64,000 nt of DNA from Tannerellaceae bacterium (GTDB lineage: Bacteria; Bacteroidota; Bacteroidia; Bacteroidales; Tannerellaceae), in NCBI GenBank assembly GCA_021204405.1, contig JAJPZJ010000069.1, positions 124,001 to 188,000 of the forward strand. The letters are read 5' to 3'. The notes beneath the pieces are model-generated. The model had not been told where the DNA came from and did no database searches. It was given only the letters and a program-made list of their open reading frames with translations. A program made the translations under genes and the position numbers. Below, piece by piece: positions 1 through 9,936 of this stretch. How positions within the stretch are numbered: the first letter of the stretch is position 1; each line of letters starts with the position of its first letter.

Positions 1-326
1 GCACGGTCAAACATAGATACACCTGTAGTACAACCTCCACCTAGTTTGTCGACTGTAACTGTGAAAGGGGTACCTAATACTGAAGTATTTTTTGAGACCT
101 GCATCTCCAACTCCAGTTCCATGCAACGTTCTTTCGTAATAGGAGCACATAATACACCTCTTCCGTAAGTCATCATAAAGTTGATTTTCTCGGGTGTAAC
201 CTTTTCTGCTGCCACGATAAAGTCGCCTTCATTCTCACGATCTTCATCATCAACAACAATAAGGAATTTACCTTCGCGGAAGTCTTCTATTGCTTCTTCA
301 ATGGTGTTTAGTTTTATTTCGCTCAT
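1..326 (-). CDS. ribBA: 3,4-dihydroxy-2-butanone 4-phosphate synthase / RibBA (5' part only)
   Basis: Riboflavin biosynthesis: converts ribulose 5-phosphate to 3,4-dihydroxy-2-butanone 4-phosphate plus formate. The gene runs off the left edge, so only about 108 N-terminal residues are visible, starting with [13 protein letters not shown] at the ATG at 326-324. The acidic Mg-binding motif [12 protein letters not shown] and the later [11 protein letters not shown] stretch are diagnostic of the DHBP synthase domain. In Bacteroidales this domain is usually fused to GTP cyclohydrolase II, but the fusion lies outside the window, so the bifunctional name is an inference. It lies 46 bp downstream of the LptF/LptG-like gene on the same strand and may be co-transcribed with it. 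Confidence 0.9.
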   Translation of the reverse strand, partial: MSEIKLNTIEEAIEDFREGKFLIVVDDEDRENEGDFIVAAEKVTPEKINFMMTYGRGVLCAPITKERCMELELEMQVSKNTSVLGTPFTVTVDKLGGGCTTGVSMFDR

Positions 327-372
327 ATTATTTGATATAATTTTATTGTTTATTGAATGCCAGGATTCCTGC

Positions 373-2316
373 TCAAGCTTCCTTCTGCTTATCCAGATAG
401 TTACGGATAATTGTACTTAATTCTCCGTCAATTTTTATAATTGCCTGGATATCCTGTCGTAATAATTTTCTTCTATAGATAGCTATCAGATATAAGGGAA
501 CACCCAGTGGAAAAAGAATAGCCAACACAGTACCCAGTGGCCTGTTTACGTTAAATTTTACCAATTCAAAACCACTTATCACAGGATAGTCCATTAATTT
601 ATTCAGTATAAGTAACTGGTCTGAATTGCCAAGTTCTTCAATGATCTCTTCCAGAGTAGCTGAAATTTTTTGTGCCTCTTCATCGCGGGCTCCCTGCTTC
701 CAGAACTGGAAATAGTTTATCCAGCGGGCATGTTTATCCAGATATTTTTGTCCCTCTGCAGAAAGACTTGTAAGTTTATCGAGGATCGAAAGATAATCGA
801 GGCTAAAGATAATAACTTCTTTACGCTCGATCTTACGTCCCTGACGTTTACCAAAAATATTTTTTATGGCATTCAGGTAAGTATCTGCATTCAGGATAAC
901 AGAATCGTTTACAGCCTTATAAGTAAGGAAAATTCCCAGTGGAGCTAATACTGCCGAACTGAGCCACATTCCTTCCCAGGCTTTCCATATTCCGTCACGT
1001 GCCATTTTAAATCCGATATTATCAATTATATAATAGATAATAAAGAGAATAACAGATATAACAACCGGCATTCCCAGCCCACCTTTCCTGATAATGGCAC
1101 CCAAAGGAGCACCAATAAAGAAAAAGATCAGGCAAGCAAACGATAAAGTAAACTTTTTATGCCATTCGGTAAGATGTCGCCGTACTTTATAGGCTTCATC
1201 TCCTAAAGTGGCAGCTTTGAAGAAATAATCGTTCCGGTTGCTTTCAATCCGGCTTTTAGTCCTCGACAGTAAGGCAGCTTTACTTCCGGGTGTTTCTGCC
1301 TGGTATAAGCTATCATAATTTAATGTAATAACAGGTTTAGGTTCGCTCTGCTGTACTTCAGTAATATCTGCCTTAGCCTGTTTTTTTGCGGTTGGAGAAG
1401 TGAGTGTACGTTTATAAGAGGCATCATATACTGCTATTGAGTTAACTGCTTTTACACTATCCAGTCGATAAGTCATAGAATCGATTGAAAACTGCAGATC
1501 CTGCAAATTCTTTCCCATATACTGGTTCTGCATAAAAGATTCGTCCGTACGATTAAAGTTTGCATCAAACTCAATCAGGATATCTTTGGTATCAAAAGAC
1601 TCACGCCGATAAGGTACAGCCGTTTTTACTCCCGCGTTACCGGATTGGCTTCTCAAATTTTCAAAAGACTCGCCATCATATAAGGATAAAACAAGGAAGA
1701 GTTTATCAGCAGACATCTTTAGCCGCCCTGAATCAGCCACAATTACCCGGGCATTATTAAAACCGTCAGAATAATCATAGATCATCATATCCTTTAACAG
1801 ACCGGTCTTATTATCTTTTTTCTTTACATATACGTTATACCCTGTAATCTCTTTATAGAATACTTCTTCAGGAATATCCAATTCAGGCGATTTTTGCCGC
1901 ATAGAGTAAAGAAGGGAATATAATTTCACCTGTACAACAGGCATTACATTATTCTGGAAGAAAAAAGCCCCCACACTTATGAATGCAATCGTAATAATAA
2001 GCGGGCGCATAATACGGATCAGGGGAACTCCGGCCGATTTCATAGCCAATAGTTCCAGGCGTTCTCCTAAATTACCGAATGTCATGAGGAAAGCCAGCAG
2101 GATAGCCAATGGAAGAGCCATAGGAACAAGGAAGAGGGCGGCATACATAAGCATTTCTGACAAAACAGGAATTCCAAGTCCCTTCCCAACCATGTCGTCA
2201 ATGTAACGCCAGAGAAATTGCATCAATACAATAAACAGACAGATACTGAATGTCATAATGAACAACGGCAGGAATGTCTGCAGCATGAATATATATAATC
2301 GTTTTATTTTCAACAT
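373..2316 (-). CDS. LptF/LptG-family permease (lipopolysaccharide export)
   Basis: A 647-residue member of the YjgP/YjgQ (LptF/LptG) family, the membrane subunits of the ABC machine that extracts lipopolysaccharide from the inner membrane. N-terminal transmembrane segments (residues about 10-100) precede a large periplasmic domain; a second hydrophobic group follows at roughly 390-470 ([20 protein letters not shown] is typical). The C-terminal 150 residues form an extra soluble region ending in another hydrophobic stretch near 600, as in the longer Bacteroidota homologues. A -7-like element on the minus strand at 2337-2344 supports the start at 2316. The stop codon is TGA, which shows that TGA is a normal stop in this genome. 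LptF versus LptG cannot be decided from sequence alone. Confidence 0.85.
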   Translation of the reverse strand: MLKIKRLYIFMLQTFLPLFIMTFSICLFIVLMQFLWRYIDDMVGKGLGIPVLSEMLMYAALFLVPMALPLAILLAFLMTFGNLGERLELLAMKSAGVPLIRIMRPLIITIAFISVGAFFFQNNVMPVVQVKLYSLLYSMRQKSPELDIPEEVFYKEITGYNVYVKKKDNKTGLLKDMMIYDYSDGFNNARVIVADSGRLKMSADKLFLVLSLYDGESFENLRSQSGNAGVKTAVPYRRESFDTKDILIEFDANFNRTDESFMQNQYMGKNLQDLQFSIDSMTYRLDSVKAVNSIAVYDASYKRTLTSPTAKKQAKADITEVQQSEPKPVITLNYDSLYQAETPGSKAALLSRTKSRIESNRNDYFFKAATLGDEAYKVRRHLTEWHKKFTLSFACLIFFFIGAPLGAIIRKGGLGMPVVISVILFIIYYIIDNIGFKMARDGIWKAWEGMWLSSAVLAPLGIFLTYKAVNDSVILNADTYLNAIKNIFGKRQGRKIERKEVIIFSLDYLSILDKLTSLSAEGQKYLDKHARWINYFQFWKQGARDEEAQKISATLEEIIEELGNSDQLLILNKLMDYPVISGFELVKFNVNRPLGTVLAILFPLGVPLYLIAIYRRKLLRQDIQAIIKIDGELSTIIRNYLDKQKEA

Positions 2317-2336
2317 CGCCTATCCGATTGACCCGG

Positions 2337-2344
2337 CAAAAGTA
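2337..2344 (-). promoter_or_regulatory. Bacteroidota -7 element of the LptF/LptG-like gene
   Basis: The plus strand reads CAAAAGTA, i.e. TACTTTTG on the minus strand, a perfect TAnnTTTG match 20 bp upstream of the start codon. The -33 element is not obvious. Confidence 0.5.
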
Positions 2345-2388
2345 GTGTAAAAAACGATAAGGAGAGGTATCTTTTATGTAAAAGTACG

Positions 2389-2772
2389 CTAAATGCCTAG
2401 GGTTCTTTTAAGTTCTTCAACCTGAGAGTCCCATAAATCAATCGTATCAGACTTTTCATCCGCTTCGGCAAAGTCGGTTATTTCAAGTGTTATACCACCT
2501 GTAAGTTCGATCGGGTAAATATCAAATTGAAAGTAAATATCTTCATCCTCTTCATCTATCCAGCGATAACGAACACTGGCTTCGGGTTTTATAGAAACAA
2601 TTTCGGCAGTTTGTTCATCTTTGCTCCAGCTGAAAGTATAATTATTATCATGAATAGAAACATCCTCTGCGAACCATGCAGATAAACCGGAAGGTGTCGT
2701 AAGATGATTCCAAAGGCTTCTGCGGGATACTTTATCAAACACGTATTCTATATGAAATTTTTCTTTCTTCAT
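2389..2772 (-). CDS. START-like / SRPBCC-fold protein (AHSA1-like)
   Basis: A 127-residue acidic protein with the hydrophobic-pocket fold pattern of the SRPBCC/START-like superfamily. The WNHLTTPSGLSAWFAEDV segment near residues 21-38 resembles the W..LT.p.GL..WFa signature of the Bacteroidota START-like domain family, and the C-terminal helix follows at about 105-125. No signal peptide or membrane segment is present, so it should be cytoplasmic. Ligand and role are unknown. It sits alone between the LptF/LptG-like gene and tRNA-Met, transcribed in the same direction as the former. Confidence 0.75.
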   Translation of the reverse strand: MKKEKFHIEYVFDKVSRRSLWNHLTTPSGLSAWFAEDVSIHDNNYTFSWSKDEQTAEIVSIKPEASVRYRWIDEEDEDIYFQFDIYPIELTGGITLEITDFAEADEKSDTIDLWDSQVEELKRTLGI

Positions 2773-2904
2773 TACTTTTATTATTTGCGCCGAAAGGTAC
2801 GTAAAAGAATTGTATCTTACTAACTTATCTATATGAATTTGAGTTTAAGAAACCCTGATAAAATCAGAAGAATCCAAAGAAAAAACATTTTTTTGCCATA
2901 AATT

Positions 2905-2936
2905 GTTGCAAAGTCGAAAAAATACTTCTACTTTTG
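2905..2936 (+). promoter_or_regulatory. Promoter of tRNA-Met
   Basis: TACTTTTG at 2929-2936 matches the Bacteroidota -7 consensus TAnnTTTG. GTTG at 2905-2908, 20 bp upstream, is a plausible -33 element. The tRNA begins 23 bp downstream. Confidence 0.6.
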
Positions 2937-2958
2937 CAGCGTCAAAATGACAAATAAT

Positions 2959-3032
2959 GGCGAGATAGCTCAGCTGGTTAGAGCGCATGATTCATAATTA
3001 TGAGGTCCCCGGTTCAATCCCGGGTCTCGCTA
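2959..3032 (+). tRNA. tRNA-Met (anticodon CAT)
   Basis: All four arms fold: acceptor GGCGAGA with TCTCGCT (G-U at the first pair), D arm GCTC/GAGC, anticodon stem CATGA/TTATG with loop TTCATAA, and T arm CCCGG/CCGGG. The anticodon is CAT. The first acceptor base pair and the D loop fit an elongator tRNA-Met; a lysidine-modified tRNA-Ile2 cannot be formally excluded. CCA is not encoded. A rho-independent terminator follows at 3040. Confidence 0.95.
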
Positions 3033-3039
3033 CCCCGAA

Positions 3040-3077
3040 AGCCTGTTAATCCATGTGATCAACAGGCTATTTGTTTT
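3040..3077 (+). terminator. Terminator after tRNA-Met
   Basis: The perfect stem AGCCTGTT (3040-3047) / AACAGGCT (3061-3068) is followed by ATTTGTTTT. The 270 bp after it, up to the minus-strand fragment at 3347, are AT-rich and hold no gene that I can see. Confidence 0.7.
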
Positions 3078-3346
3078 ATATGGAGATTACTCGAAATGCG
3101 TCTATTATGTAATTCCTCATTAATTTTTTATTAGCTCCATATTATTTAAAGCTAGTTTGTTATTCAACTCTGCAAGTTATTGAAGTGTCAAATTTTCTAT
3201 CTTGATGTAAAAGAGTTTGCTGCTATGCTTTTACCAAACATATGAAAAACGTGTTTCCAGTAGCTTTTTTAATTCATGTGTTCAGCCGAATACATTTGAT
3301 CTGAACATTGTTTTCATAATTCTATTTGTTTATATGGTGAATATAT

Positions 3347-3535
3347 TTAAGCGCTCCAAAGCCAGTAATCAATAATACATTGTTTGGCCTCTTCTTTGTA
3401 GTCTATGTTGTAAAAATCACAGGCTACTATTTCTGTCATAGCTGCCAGTTCCTTAGTAATTCTTTTTTCTGCTGCAAAATATAATATTAAATCTACAATT
3501 ACCTTGGAAAAGATTGATAGCCTGATTTCCCCTAT
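3347..3535 (-). pseudogene. Unidentified 62-codon coding remnant without start
   Basis: On the minus strand an open frame runs from just after a TAA at 3538-3536 to a TAA at 3349-3347. Its amino-acid composition looks coding: a hydrophobic strand, a basic helix (EKRITKELAAM), then an acidic segment ending in DYWLWSA. No ATG lies at its 5' end; the first ATG falls mid-frame. I do not recognise the family. The surrounding 3.1-3.8 kb is otherwise AT-rich and noncoding. It may be the 3' end of a gene lost from the decayed cluster that follows. Confidence 0.3.
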
Positions 3536-3791
3536 TTAACTTCTTGATTTAAACAAAAATATTATATACTAACTATCTTATCTTTAAACTTTTTTAGTAA
3601 AAACATTACAAATTGACTTTATATTCAAATATAATTTCTTTTATTTGTCAAATATAGCCTCTTATAGCTTTATTCGATTAATACCGTGAAAAATGAGTGA
3701 ACCTATTTTAGCAAACGTTTATATAAGATAACTATCTAAAAGGCAGCTCAGAAGTTTTTAGTAAGAAAGAAATGAATCTTATCCATAAATT

Positions 3792-4821
3792 ATGTCAAAA
3801 AATAAAAAACAAAATACGCTATTTATTCTCCTGGTTGGATACCTGGTTATTTCTTGTGGACACAAAGAACAGCAACCTAATTTTCAGATAGACGGTACTA
3901 TCAATGTCGATTCGGGTAAAGTATGCCTCTATTTCCATAAGGATTATATACCGAATGAGGAAAAGACCATAGTTGCAGAAATTAAAGACAGGAAGTTTTT
4001 TATTTTCGGATACATTCCTGAGTCACAGAGCGTATTCATAGATCTGGATAATGATACTCTTTACGGTTCTAGTTATATGTCATCAGAATTCATTATCGAT
4101 AAAGGGTCACAGACTCTTACCATCGATACCAACTTGTCACGGGAAGTCCCTGTAGTTAAAAACAAGACCATGTTGGAAGAGTATCCGGACTATTTAGCTT
4201 TTCATGAAGAGATAAAGACAAAATCTGATTTGTTTTATCAAAAAATGGATAGCTTAAATAAACTTTATGACTATAACTTACCCACCTCGGTAGGCCTAAT
4301 GGCAGCTCAGGAAAGGAAAGCTGTGCATAACGCAAGTGATAGCATATTATTAAGATACACAGAAAAAAATCCGGACTCAAAACTTGCATTCTGGAGATTG
4401 ATTCGTTGCCGTAGGGAATCCATTTCCTGAGTTTAATTGTCAAAATACAAATGGAGAAAATTTATCGACTGATATTTTTCTTAAAAACAGATTTACATTG
4501 GTCGATTTCTGGTACAGCAATTGTAGTCCCTGCCGGAGGCAGTTCAGTCCGCTGAGGGACTTGTAGAAACAATATGGTGAGCGTGGATTTGAAATAGTTG
4601 CCATATCTGTAGATCTAACCAAAAATAAAGATGAATGGGAAAAGCTGATTGTTGAGGAAAAGCTTGTCTGGAAACAATATTGGGACAAAGATGGAGAAGA
4701 GTCCCGTAGATTTTCAGTTCAGGTGTACCCGACTAATTATTTAATAGATCATACGGGTAAAATAATAGATAAAGATCTCTCTATGGATGAATTAGGAGCA
4801 TTCTTAAGCTCTCAAATTTAA
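3792..4821 (+). pseudogene. TlpA/ResA-like thioredoxin lipoprotein with DUF4369-like domain, broken
   Basis: The first frame (3792-4430) encodes a lipoprotein signal ending in the lipobox-like VISCG, then a beta-rich DUF4369-like domain. Near 4415 the frame is lost: GNPFPEFNCQN, the usual start of a TlpA thioredoxin domain, continues in the +1 frame. That frame reads FWYSNCSPC (the CxxC redox motif), hits an in-frame TAG at 4564-4566, then continues through EIVAISVDL and the cis-Pro region VYPTNY to a TAA at 4819. The intact protein would be a periplasmic membrane-anchored thiol-disulfide oxidoreductase of about 340 residues. One frameshift and one nonsense codon are needed to read it. It lies just upstream of GT32-like and C39-peptidase remnants and probably belonged to the same peptide-maturation or export cluster. 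Confidence 0.75.
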
Positions 4822-4902
4822 TTCGATACATTGCTATTATGCACTCTATAGTTTTTGTTATAATATATATATAGGAAGAATTAATATTACAAGAGGCTAA
4901 GT

Positions 4903-5172
4903 TTGGTATTCCGGCTATTACACTATATATATGAAGATCCTGCCAGATCTCCTGAAAATCTACTTGCTATTGCAAACACCTGGAAAAAACATCCCGATTG
5001 GGAATATCGTTTCTGGGACAAACAAATGATTCCTGATTTTTTGGAATACTATCATGCCCGTCCATGTATTCTAAAGAAAATAGAAAATGTATTTGCTATT
5101 CATTATTGTTTAGGTTCATGGCGGCCGCAAACTACTGAAGGAAAGGCATGGCTAAAAAAACAATTGAAGTGA
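4903..5172 (+). pseudogene. GT32-like (OCH1 family) glycosyltransferase remnant with internal deletion
   Basis: The segment HYIYEDPARSPENLL...WEYRFWDKQ matches the N-terminus of GT32/OCH1-type sugar transferases (usual form IPKIIHY.W..p...W....P.w.y.lW.d). After about 55 residues it jumps to a C-terminal-looking tail (NVFAIHYCLGSW) and stops. The middle, including the DXD nucleotide-sugar site, is absent, so the product would be inactive. No ATG is available; the frame opens at a TTG at 4903 and the first residues are abnormal. The last 25 bp overlap the start of the C39 gene. Confidence 0.6.
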
Positions 5173-5618
5173 AAAAATTTCCCTTCTTCCGCCAATTGGA
5201 CAGTATGGATTGTGGTCCAACCTGTCTCCGTGTGGTTGCGAAATACTATGGTCGCAGTTATAGCATCCAGAATTTGCGGGAAAACTCATTTATCACTCGT
5301 GAAGGAGTTTCTATGTTAGGTATAAGTGATGCAGCCGAAAACATAGGATTCAGAACAACCGGTGTGAGAATATCCTTTGACCATTTTGTCGAAGATATGA
5401 CTTTTCCCTGCATACTTCATTGGGAGCAATCCCATTTTGTGATATGTTACGGAATAAAAAAGAGATTACAGTTAATTATAATCTCCTTTTTTATTATTTC
5501 TCCTGCGAATAAAATGTCATATCTGAATATCCGGCATATATCCTGCCGGAATGCTTTACTCCTTTTGGTATATAATACCGGTCTCCTTTATAATAAGTAC
5601 CAGATACTCTATTTATAA
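5148..5618 (+). pseudogene. Truncated C39-peptidase ABC exporter (peptidase domain only)
   Basis: Residues 1-105 are a C39 cysteine peptidase domain of the kind found at the N-terminus of double-glycine leader-cleaving ABC exporters. It has the catalytic Cys22 in SMDCGPTCLRVVAKYYG and His96 in SHFVICYG. A full exporter has about 720 residues with transmembrane and ATPase domains; both are missing. Homology ends near 5456, exactly where the terminator of the opposite-strand cupin gene begins, and the remaining frame to 5618 is antisense to the cupin gene and not real coding sequence. The abrupt end marks a deletion junction. The remnant implies that a bacteriocin-like or RiPP peptide was once exported here. 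Confidence 0.75.
5457..5490 (-). terminator. Terminator of the cupin gene
   Basis: GAGATTA (5462-5468) pairs with TAATCTC (5479-5485). It is flanked by an A-run on the left (the U-tract for minus-strand transcription) and a T-run on the right. Confidence 0.6.
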
Positions 5619-5811
5619 TTAAATCGATTTTTCCTTCCAGCACCACCGTCCATTGACTTTCGTGACTATGCTCCTCCAAATCGATATCTTTGTCAAATTC
5701 CATAAAGACTATCTGGTGACCTGCTCCCTGAGATAAATAAGCCTCTACTCCATCTGCGGAATTATTGATTTCCGGCAATGCGGTAATTATAGGCGGAAAA
5801 ATCTTTGACAT
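5494..5811 (-). CDS. Small single-domain cupin protein
   Basis: A 105-residue protein with one conserved barrel. EEHSHESQWTVVLEG (about 46-60) is cupin motif 1 with H-x-H and a following Glu/Gln metal-ligand pattern, and GDRYYIPKGVKHSG (about 76-89) is motif 2 with the second His. It should bind a divalent metal in the cytoplasm. Substrate and reaction cannot be read from sequence; proteins of this size are often auxiliary sugar- or ligand-binding proteins. It stands alone, opposite in direction to its neighbours, with its own terminator. Confidence 0.75.
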   Translation of the reverse strand: MSKIFPPIITALPEINNSADGVEAYLSQGAGHQIVFMEFDKDIDLEEHSHESQWTVVLEGKIDLIINRVSGTYYKGDRYYIPKGVKHSGRIYAGYSDMTFYSQEK

Positions 5812-6206
5812 ACTTTTAGACTAATTATTATGGTTATCACTCTCCCTGATATGTAACCTATATAACACACACTATTATACGGAGAACAAAAATAATTGAA
5901 AAACTTAGCAATAAGCAAAATAGACAATATTTTTTATAGATAAACCTTACATTTTCTTATTCTTATCTTTTCACCAGCTAATAATATCTGGTGCTATAGA
6001 CCCAATTATAATATATAACGTATATAAATAGATCTGAATTAAAATTAGCTTATTTAAATTGAAAAAGTATCTGCCGTATTGTCATTTTGCCTGACATACT
6101 AAATTAGTTTAATAAGCGGAATCACTTTGGCATACCATTTGTTAGATATCCTATAGAACGAATTTAAAATCAACAAAATAGATAATAATTAAAATATAGA
6201 TAAATT
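5812..6206. other. AT-rich intergenic region upstream of dnaK
   Basis: A gap of 395 bp with no plausible gene. It should hold the dnaK promoter. The only clear structure is the palindrome TGTCA-N7-TGACA at 6080-6096. A TTTG-containing stretch at 6126-6143 may contribute to a promoter but does not match TAnnTTTG exactly. Confidence 0.5.
6080..6096. promoter_or_regulatory. Palindrome TGTCA-N7-TGACA upstream of dnaK
   Basis: A perfect 5-bp dyad with a 7-bp spacer lies 111 bp before the dnaK start. Its position suggests an operator for chaperone control, but I cannot tie it to a known regulator. Confidence 0.35.
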
Positions 6207-8123
6207 ATGGGGAAAATTATCGGTATTGACTTAGGAACAACCAACTCATGTGTTACTGTATTAGAAGGTAATGAACCGGTTGTTATTACAAATAGTGAAG
6301 GTAAAAGAACTACTCCTTCTATTGTTGCTTTTGTAGAAGGAGGCGAACGCAAAGTGGGTGATCCGGCAAAACGCCAGGCTATCACCAATCCTGAAAGGAC
6401 AATCTTTTCTATCAAACGTTTCATGGGTGAAACCTATGACCAGGTACAAAAGGAAATAAACCGCGTACCTTATATGGTAGTAAAAGGTGATAATAATACG
6501 CCTCGTGTGGATATTGACGGACGGCTTTATACTCCACAGGAAATTTCAGCAATGATTCTTCAGAAAATGAAGAAAACAGCTGAAGACTATCTGGGACAAG
6601 AAGCAAGCGAAGCTGTAATTACCGTACCAGCATACTTTAGCGATGCACAACGTCAGGCTACTAAAGAAGCAGGCGAAATTGCAGGACTGAACGTACGTCG
6701 TATTGTAAATGAGCCGACTGCTGCAGCCTTGGCATATGGGCTGGATAAATCAAACAAAGACATGAAAATTGCCGTGTTCGACTTAGGTGGTGGTACATTT
6801 GATATCTCTATCCTTGAGTTAGGCGATGGTGTATTTGAAGTAAAATCAACTAATGGTGATACTCATTTAGGTGGTGATGATTTTGACCATGTGATCATCG
6901 ACTGGCTGGCAGAAGAATTTTTAAGCGACGAAGGTATCGACCTGCGTAAAGATCCTATGGCTTTACAACGTTTGAAAGAGGCTGCTGAAAAAGCTAAGAT
7001 CGAATTATCAAGCACAACCGGCACAGAGATCAACCTACCCTATATTATACCGGTTAACGGTATTCCAAAGCACCTGATTAAAACACTTACACGTGCTAAA
7101 TTTGAGCAACTCGCTGACAAGCTGATCCAGGCATGTATTGAACCTTGCCGTAAGGCCTTAAGTGATGCAGGTTTAACAACTTCCGATATTGATGAAGTAA
7201 TTCTGGTAGGAGGTTCAACACGTATTCCTGCTGTACAGGAAGTTGTTGAGAAATTCTTTGGCAAAGCTCCTTCCAAAGGGGTAAACCCAGACGAAGTGGT
7301 AGCGGTAGGTGCTGCTATCCAGGGAGCTGTATTAACCGGTGAGGTTAAAGACGTTCTTTTATTAGATGTAACTCCGCTCTCATTAGGTATTGAAACAATG
7401 GGTGGTGTGATGACTAAACTGATAGATGCAAACACAACTATACCTACTAAGAAATCGGAAGTATTTACAACAGCTGCCGACAACCAGCCTTCCGTAGAGA
7501 TCCATATTCTACAGGGAGAACGTTCACTGGCAAAAGATAATAAATCTATCGGTCGTTTCCATCTGGATGGAATTCCTGCGGCGCAGCGTGGTGTTCCACA
7601 GATCGAAGTTACTTTTGATATTGATGCCAATGGTATCCTGAACGTATCTGCCAAAGATAAAGGAACCGGTAAAGTGCAAAGTATACGCATCGAAGCTTCC
7701 AGCGGCTTGAGCGATGATGAAGTTAAACGTATGAAAGAGGAAGCTGCTGCCAATGCCGAAGCCGATAGGAAAGAAAAAGAACGGATTGATAAGCTGAACC
7801 AGGCGGATAGCATGATTTTCCAGACTGAAAAGCAGTTAAATGAACTGGGCGATAAACTGCCTGCTGATAAAAAAGCTCCTATTGAAGCTGCTTTAGCCAG
7901 ATTAAAAGATGCTCATACTGCACAAGATGTTTCAGGTATTGATGCAGCAATGGCAGAATTGAACACCGTATTCCAGGCTGCAAGCCAGGAAATGTACAAC
8001 GCACAGAATAATGCACAGGGTGGAGCCGGATTTACAGGTGGACAACCTGGTGGCAATAATGCAGGTGATAATACTGCTAATGACGGTAGCGTTACAGATG
8101 TAGATTTTGAAGAAGTAAAGTAA
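6207..8123 (+). CDS. dnaK: Molecular chaperone DnaK (Hsp70)
   Basis: A complete 638-residue Hsp70. The ATPase domain begins [11 protein letters not shown] and contains [11 protein letters not shown] (phosphate 2) and [11 protein letters not shown]. The substrate-binding domain follows from about residue 385 ([17 protein letters not shown]), and then a helical lid. The C-terminus ends in the conserved acidic tail [10 protein letters not shown] after a Gly/Asn/Gln-rich linker. It refolds proteins with DnaJ and GrpE in the cytoplasm; neither partner gene is adjacent. It is one of the intact genes of the window, without indels. Confidence 0.98.
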   Translation: MGKIIGIDLGTTNSCVTVLEGNEPVVITNSEGKRTTPSIVAFVEGGERKVGDPAKRQAITNPERTIFSIKRFMGETYDQVQKEINRVPYMVVKGDNNTPRVDIDGRLYTPQEISAMILQKMKKTAEDYLGQEASEAVITVPAYFSDAQRQATKEAGEIAGLNVRRIVNEPTAAALAYGLDKSNKDMKIAVFDLGGGTFDISILELGDGVFEVKSTNGDTHLGGDDFDHVIIDWLAEEFLSDEGIDLRKDPMALQRLKEAAEKAKIELSSTTGTEINLPYIIPVNGIPKHLIKTLTRAKFEQLADKLIQACIEPCRKALSDAGLTTSDIDEVILVGGSTRIPAVQEVVEKFFGKAPSKGVNPDEVVAVGAAIQGAVLTGEVKDVLLLDVTPLSLGIETMGGVMTKLIDANTTIPTKKSEVFTTAADNQPSVEIHILQGERSLAKDNKSIGRFHLDGIPAAQRGVPQIEVTFDIDANGILNVSAKDKGTGKVQSIRIEASSGLSDDEVKRMKEEAAANAEADRKEKERIDKLNQADSMIFQTEKQLNELGDKLPADKKAPIEAALARLKDAHTAQDVSGIDAAMAELNTVFQAASQEMYNAQNNAQGGAGFTGGQPGGNNAGDNTANDGSVTDVDFEEVK

Positions 8124-8142
8124 TCTTTCCTTCAAATAGTAT

Positions 8143-8182
8143 AAATAAAAAGCTATTCTTTATCAAGAACGGCTTTTTATTT
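8143..8182. terminator. Bidirectional terminator between dnaK and nitrilase gene
   Basis: Arms AAATAAAAAGC (8143-8153) and GCTTTTTATTT (8172-8182) are perfectly complementary, with an inner TTCTT/AAGAA pairing. T-runs face both directions of transcription. Confidence 0.7.
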
Positions 8183-8206
8183 ACAGTTATATAAACTTCA
8201 GTTATA

Positions 8207-8992
8207 CTATTTTATTAGTTTAAATGTATCAGCATCTTTCCCTACAGGAAACTTTTTCCGCAGCTCATCCAATACTTCTTTCTCTAATGTGCAGGTACGG
8301 GTAAGCTCCTTTCTTTTACCGGCATTAGCCAGCTTTTTTCCTTTAGGAGAAATAATCATAGAATCACCCTCATAAACGATTCCTTTACCATCTACGCCTA
8401 CCCGGTTGACACCACAGACGAAACACATATTTTCAATTGCACGGGCCTGTAATAAAGCACGCCAAACCTTTTTACGGGGTTCAGGCCAATTGGCAACATA
8501 GACCAGTAGATCATATTCGTTCCCTACATTACGCGTCCATACAGGAAACCGCAAGTCGTAACAAATCTGTAAAAAAATATTCCATCCTTTATAACTAACA
8601 ATTGTACGCTTATTGCCGGCTGAGAAAGATTTATGTTCGCTACCCATCCGGAATAAATGGCGTTTATCATAATATTCCTCTTCACCTTCAGGGGTTATAA
8701 AGAAACAACGATTATAATATTTTCCATTTTCACAGGCAATAAAACTACCAACAATAGCCATTTGATATTTCTCCGCCCAGAGCTTTACGGTGGATATGGT
8801 TCGCCCATCAATCGGCTCTCCCAGTTTTTCAACATCCATGGAAAAACCTGTTGAAAAGGTTTCAGGTAAAACCGCCAGGTCAGTTTTTCCACTTACCCGC
8901 CGGAGTAACTCACCATAGTAACCAAGATTCTCTTCTTTGTCCTCCCAGATAATATGGGACTGGATCATACTTATACGCAAATTGTCAGCCAT
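8207..8992 (-). CDS. Nitrilase-superfamily amidohydrolase (omega-amidase/YafV-like)
   Basis: A 261-residue carbon-nitrogen hydrolase. The catalytic triad is visible: Glu44 in VLPETFSTGF, Lys110 in YYDKRHLF and Cys144 in QICYDLRFPVW. The overall pattern is closest to the YafV/omega-amidase branch, which hydrolyses alpha-ketoglutaramate and related omega-amides in metabolite repair. Exact specificity is inferred. It is cytoplasmic, with no signal peptide. The gene ends in the shared terminator with dnaK, and the acyltransferase gene lies just upstream on the same strand. Confidence 0.88.
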   Translation of the reverse strand: MADNLRISMIQSHIIWEDKEENLGYYGELLRRVSGKTDLAVLPETFSTGFSMDVEKLGEPIDGRTISTVKLWAEKYQMAIVGSFIACENGKYYNRCFFITPEGEEEYYDKRHLFRMGSEHKSFSAGNKRTIVSYKGWNIFLQICYDLRFPVWTRNVGNEYDLLVYVANWPEPRKKVWRALLQARAIENMCFVCGVNRVGVDGKGIVYEGDSMIISPKGKKLANAGKRKELTRTCTLEKEVLDELRKKFPVGKDADTFKLIK

Positions 8993-9011
8993 TCGTTATA
9001 TATTAGAATTA

Positions 9012-9853
9012 TCAGATATTTGCAAACTGCTCGGGATGACGCGCTGTTACTTCCCGGTAATAGGAACGTATGGTATGCATATCCTCTTCTATATTTCCGG
9101 TAGGATAAAATACCGTTTTCAGCCCTACCTCTTTTTTCTCATAATCCAGATAGGCTAATAAAATAGGGGCATGGGCATTTAATGCAATATAATAAAAGCC
9201 TTTTTTCCATTCCTGAGCTCTCTTCCGGGTAGCTTCCGGCGTAATTGCCAGATGAAAAGTTGTGCGCCGTTCAAACTCCTGCACCATCTGGTCGGTAACA
9301 GAAGTATTCTTCTTACGGTCTACCGGCACACCTCCCAGTCTTCCGAAAATCAGATTAAAAGGAAAAAAGAACCATTCCTTTTTAATAAGGAATTTTGCGT
9401 TATAGCCGATTGAATTATAAAAAAGTTTTCCTAAAAAAAAGTCCCAGTTACTCGTATGAGGAGCTACGCAAATCACACATTTCGGAATATTGTCGGTCCA
9501 CGGCCCGATTTTCCATCCTGCTAGTTTTAATAATGCCTTACTGAGCGATTTCTTCATTCTTTCCCTTTTTTTACACAGATCTTCCAACTCCTGTTCAATT
9601 GAGTCGAATTCTGTACGCAAATCCACCTTTAGTTTATTGTAATATTCTTTTACCAGGATTTTATTATCTTTTCCGTCAGGACGGCTTCCCCTTTTTATAA
9701 ATTCGTCTTGCATATTTAATATATGCGTCATTACCTGCTCCAATTTTTCCTGGTCAATATCAATAACAAACAGTTTGCAAAACAATGCTTCTGTAAACAA
9801 ATCTTCCGTAAGATAAGTAATTGTCTTTTTTTTAAAACTCTCTTATTTGCCAT
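9012..9853 (-). CDS. Lysophospholipid-type acyltransferase joined to a small helical N-terminal protein (one frameshift)
   Basis: The C-terminal 180 residues are a PlsC-like acyltransferase: HTSNWDF carries the HX4D catalytic motif and RLGGVPVDR is the acceptor-binding block. It probably acylates lysophospholipid or a lipid A-type acceptor at the inner membrane. In the same frame upstream lies about 80 residues of charged helical sequence of unknown function. Reading back past an A8 run at 9826-9833 in the shifted frame gives MANKRVLKKKTITYLTED from an ATG at 9853, so the true start is probably there and one A is missing. A separate start at the Met codon at 9557 (MKKSLSKALL) could instead define a 181-residue acyltransferase on its own. 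Whether these are one fused or two genes is open. Confidence 0.7.
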
Positions 9854-9936
9854 ATTTTCATTTTTATATGATATCTACAAATCTACAAATTCCTTATTAA
9901 ATAAGTGTTAAAGGTAGGGAAAAAGATAAAATACTT

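Noticed and set aside
5494-5618. C-terminal tail of the C39 protein beyond about residue 105
   Set aside because: It is antisense to the cupin gene and its terminator, and has no similarity to an ABC exporter.
7040-7813. A 257-codon open frame on the minus strand opposite dnaK
   Set aside because: It is a shadow of dnaK's codon pattern; composition is Ser/Thr/Ile-rich without any recognisable motif, and dnaK is certain.
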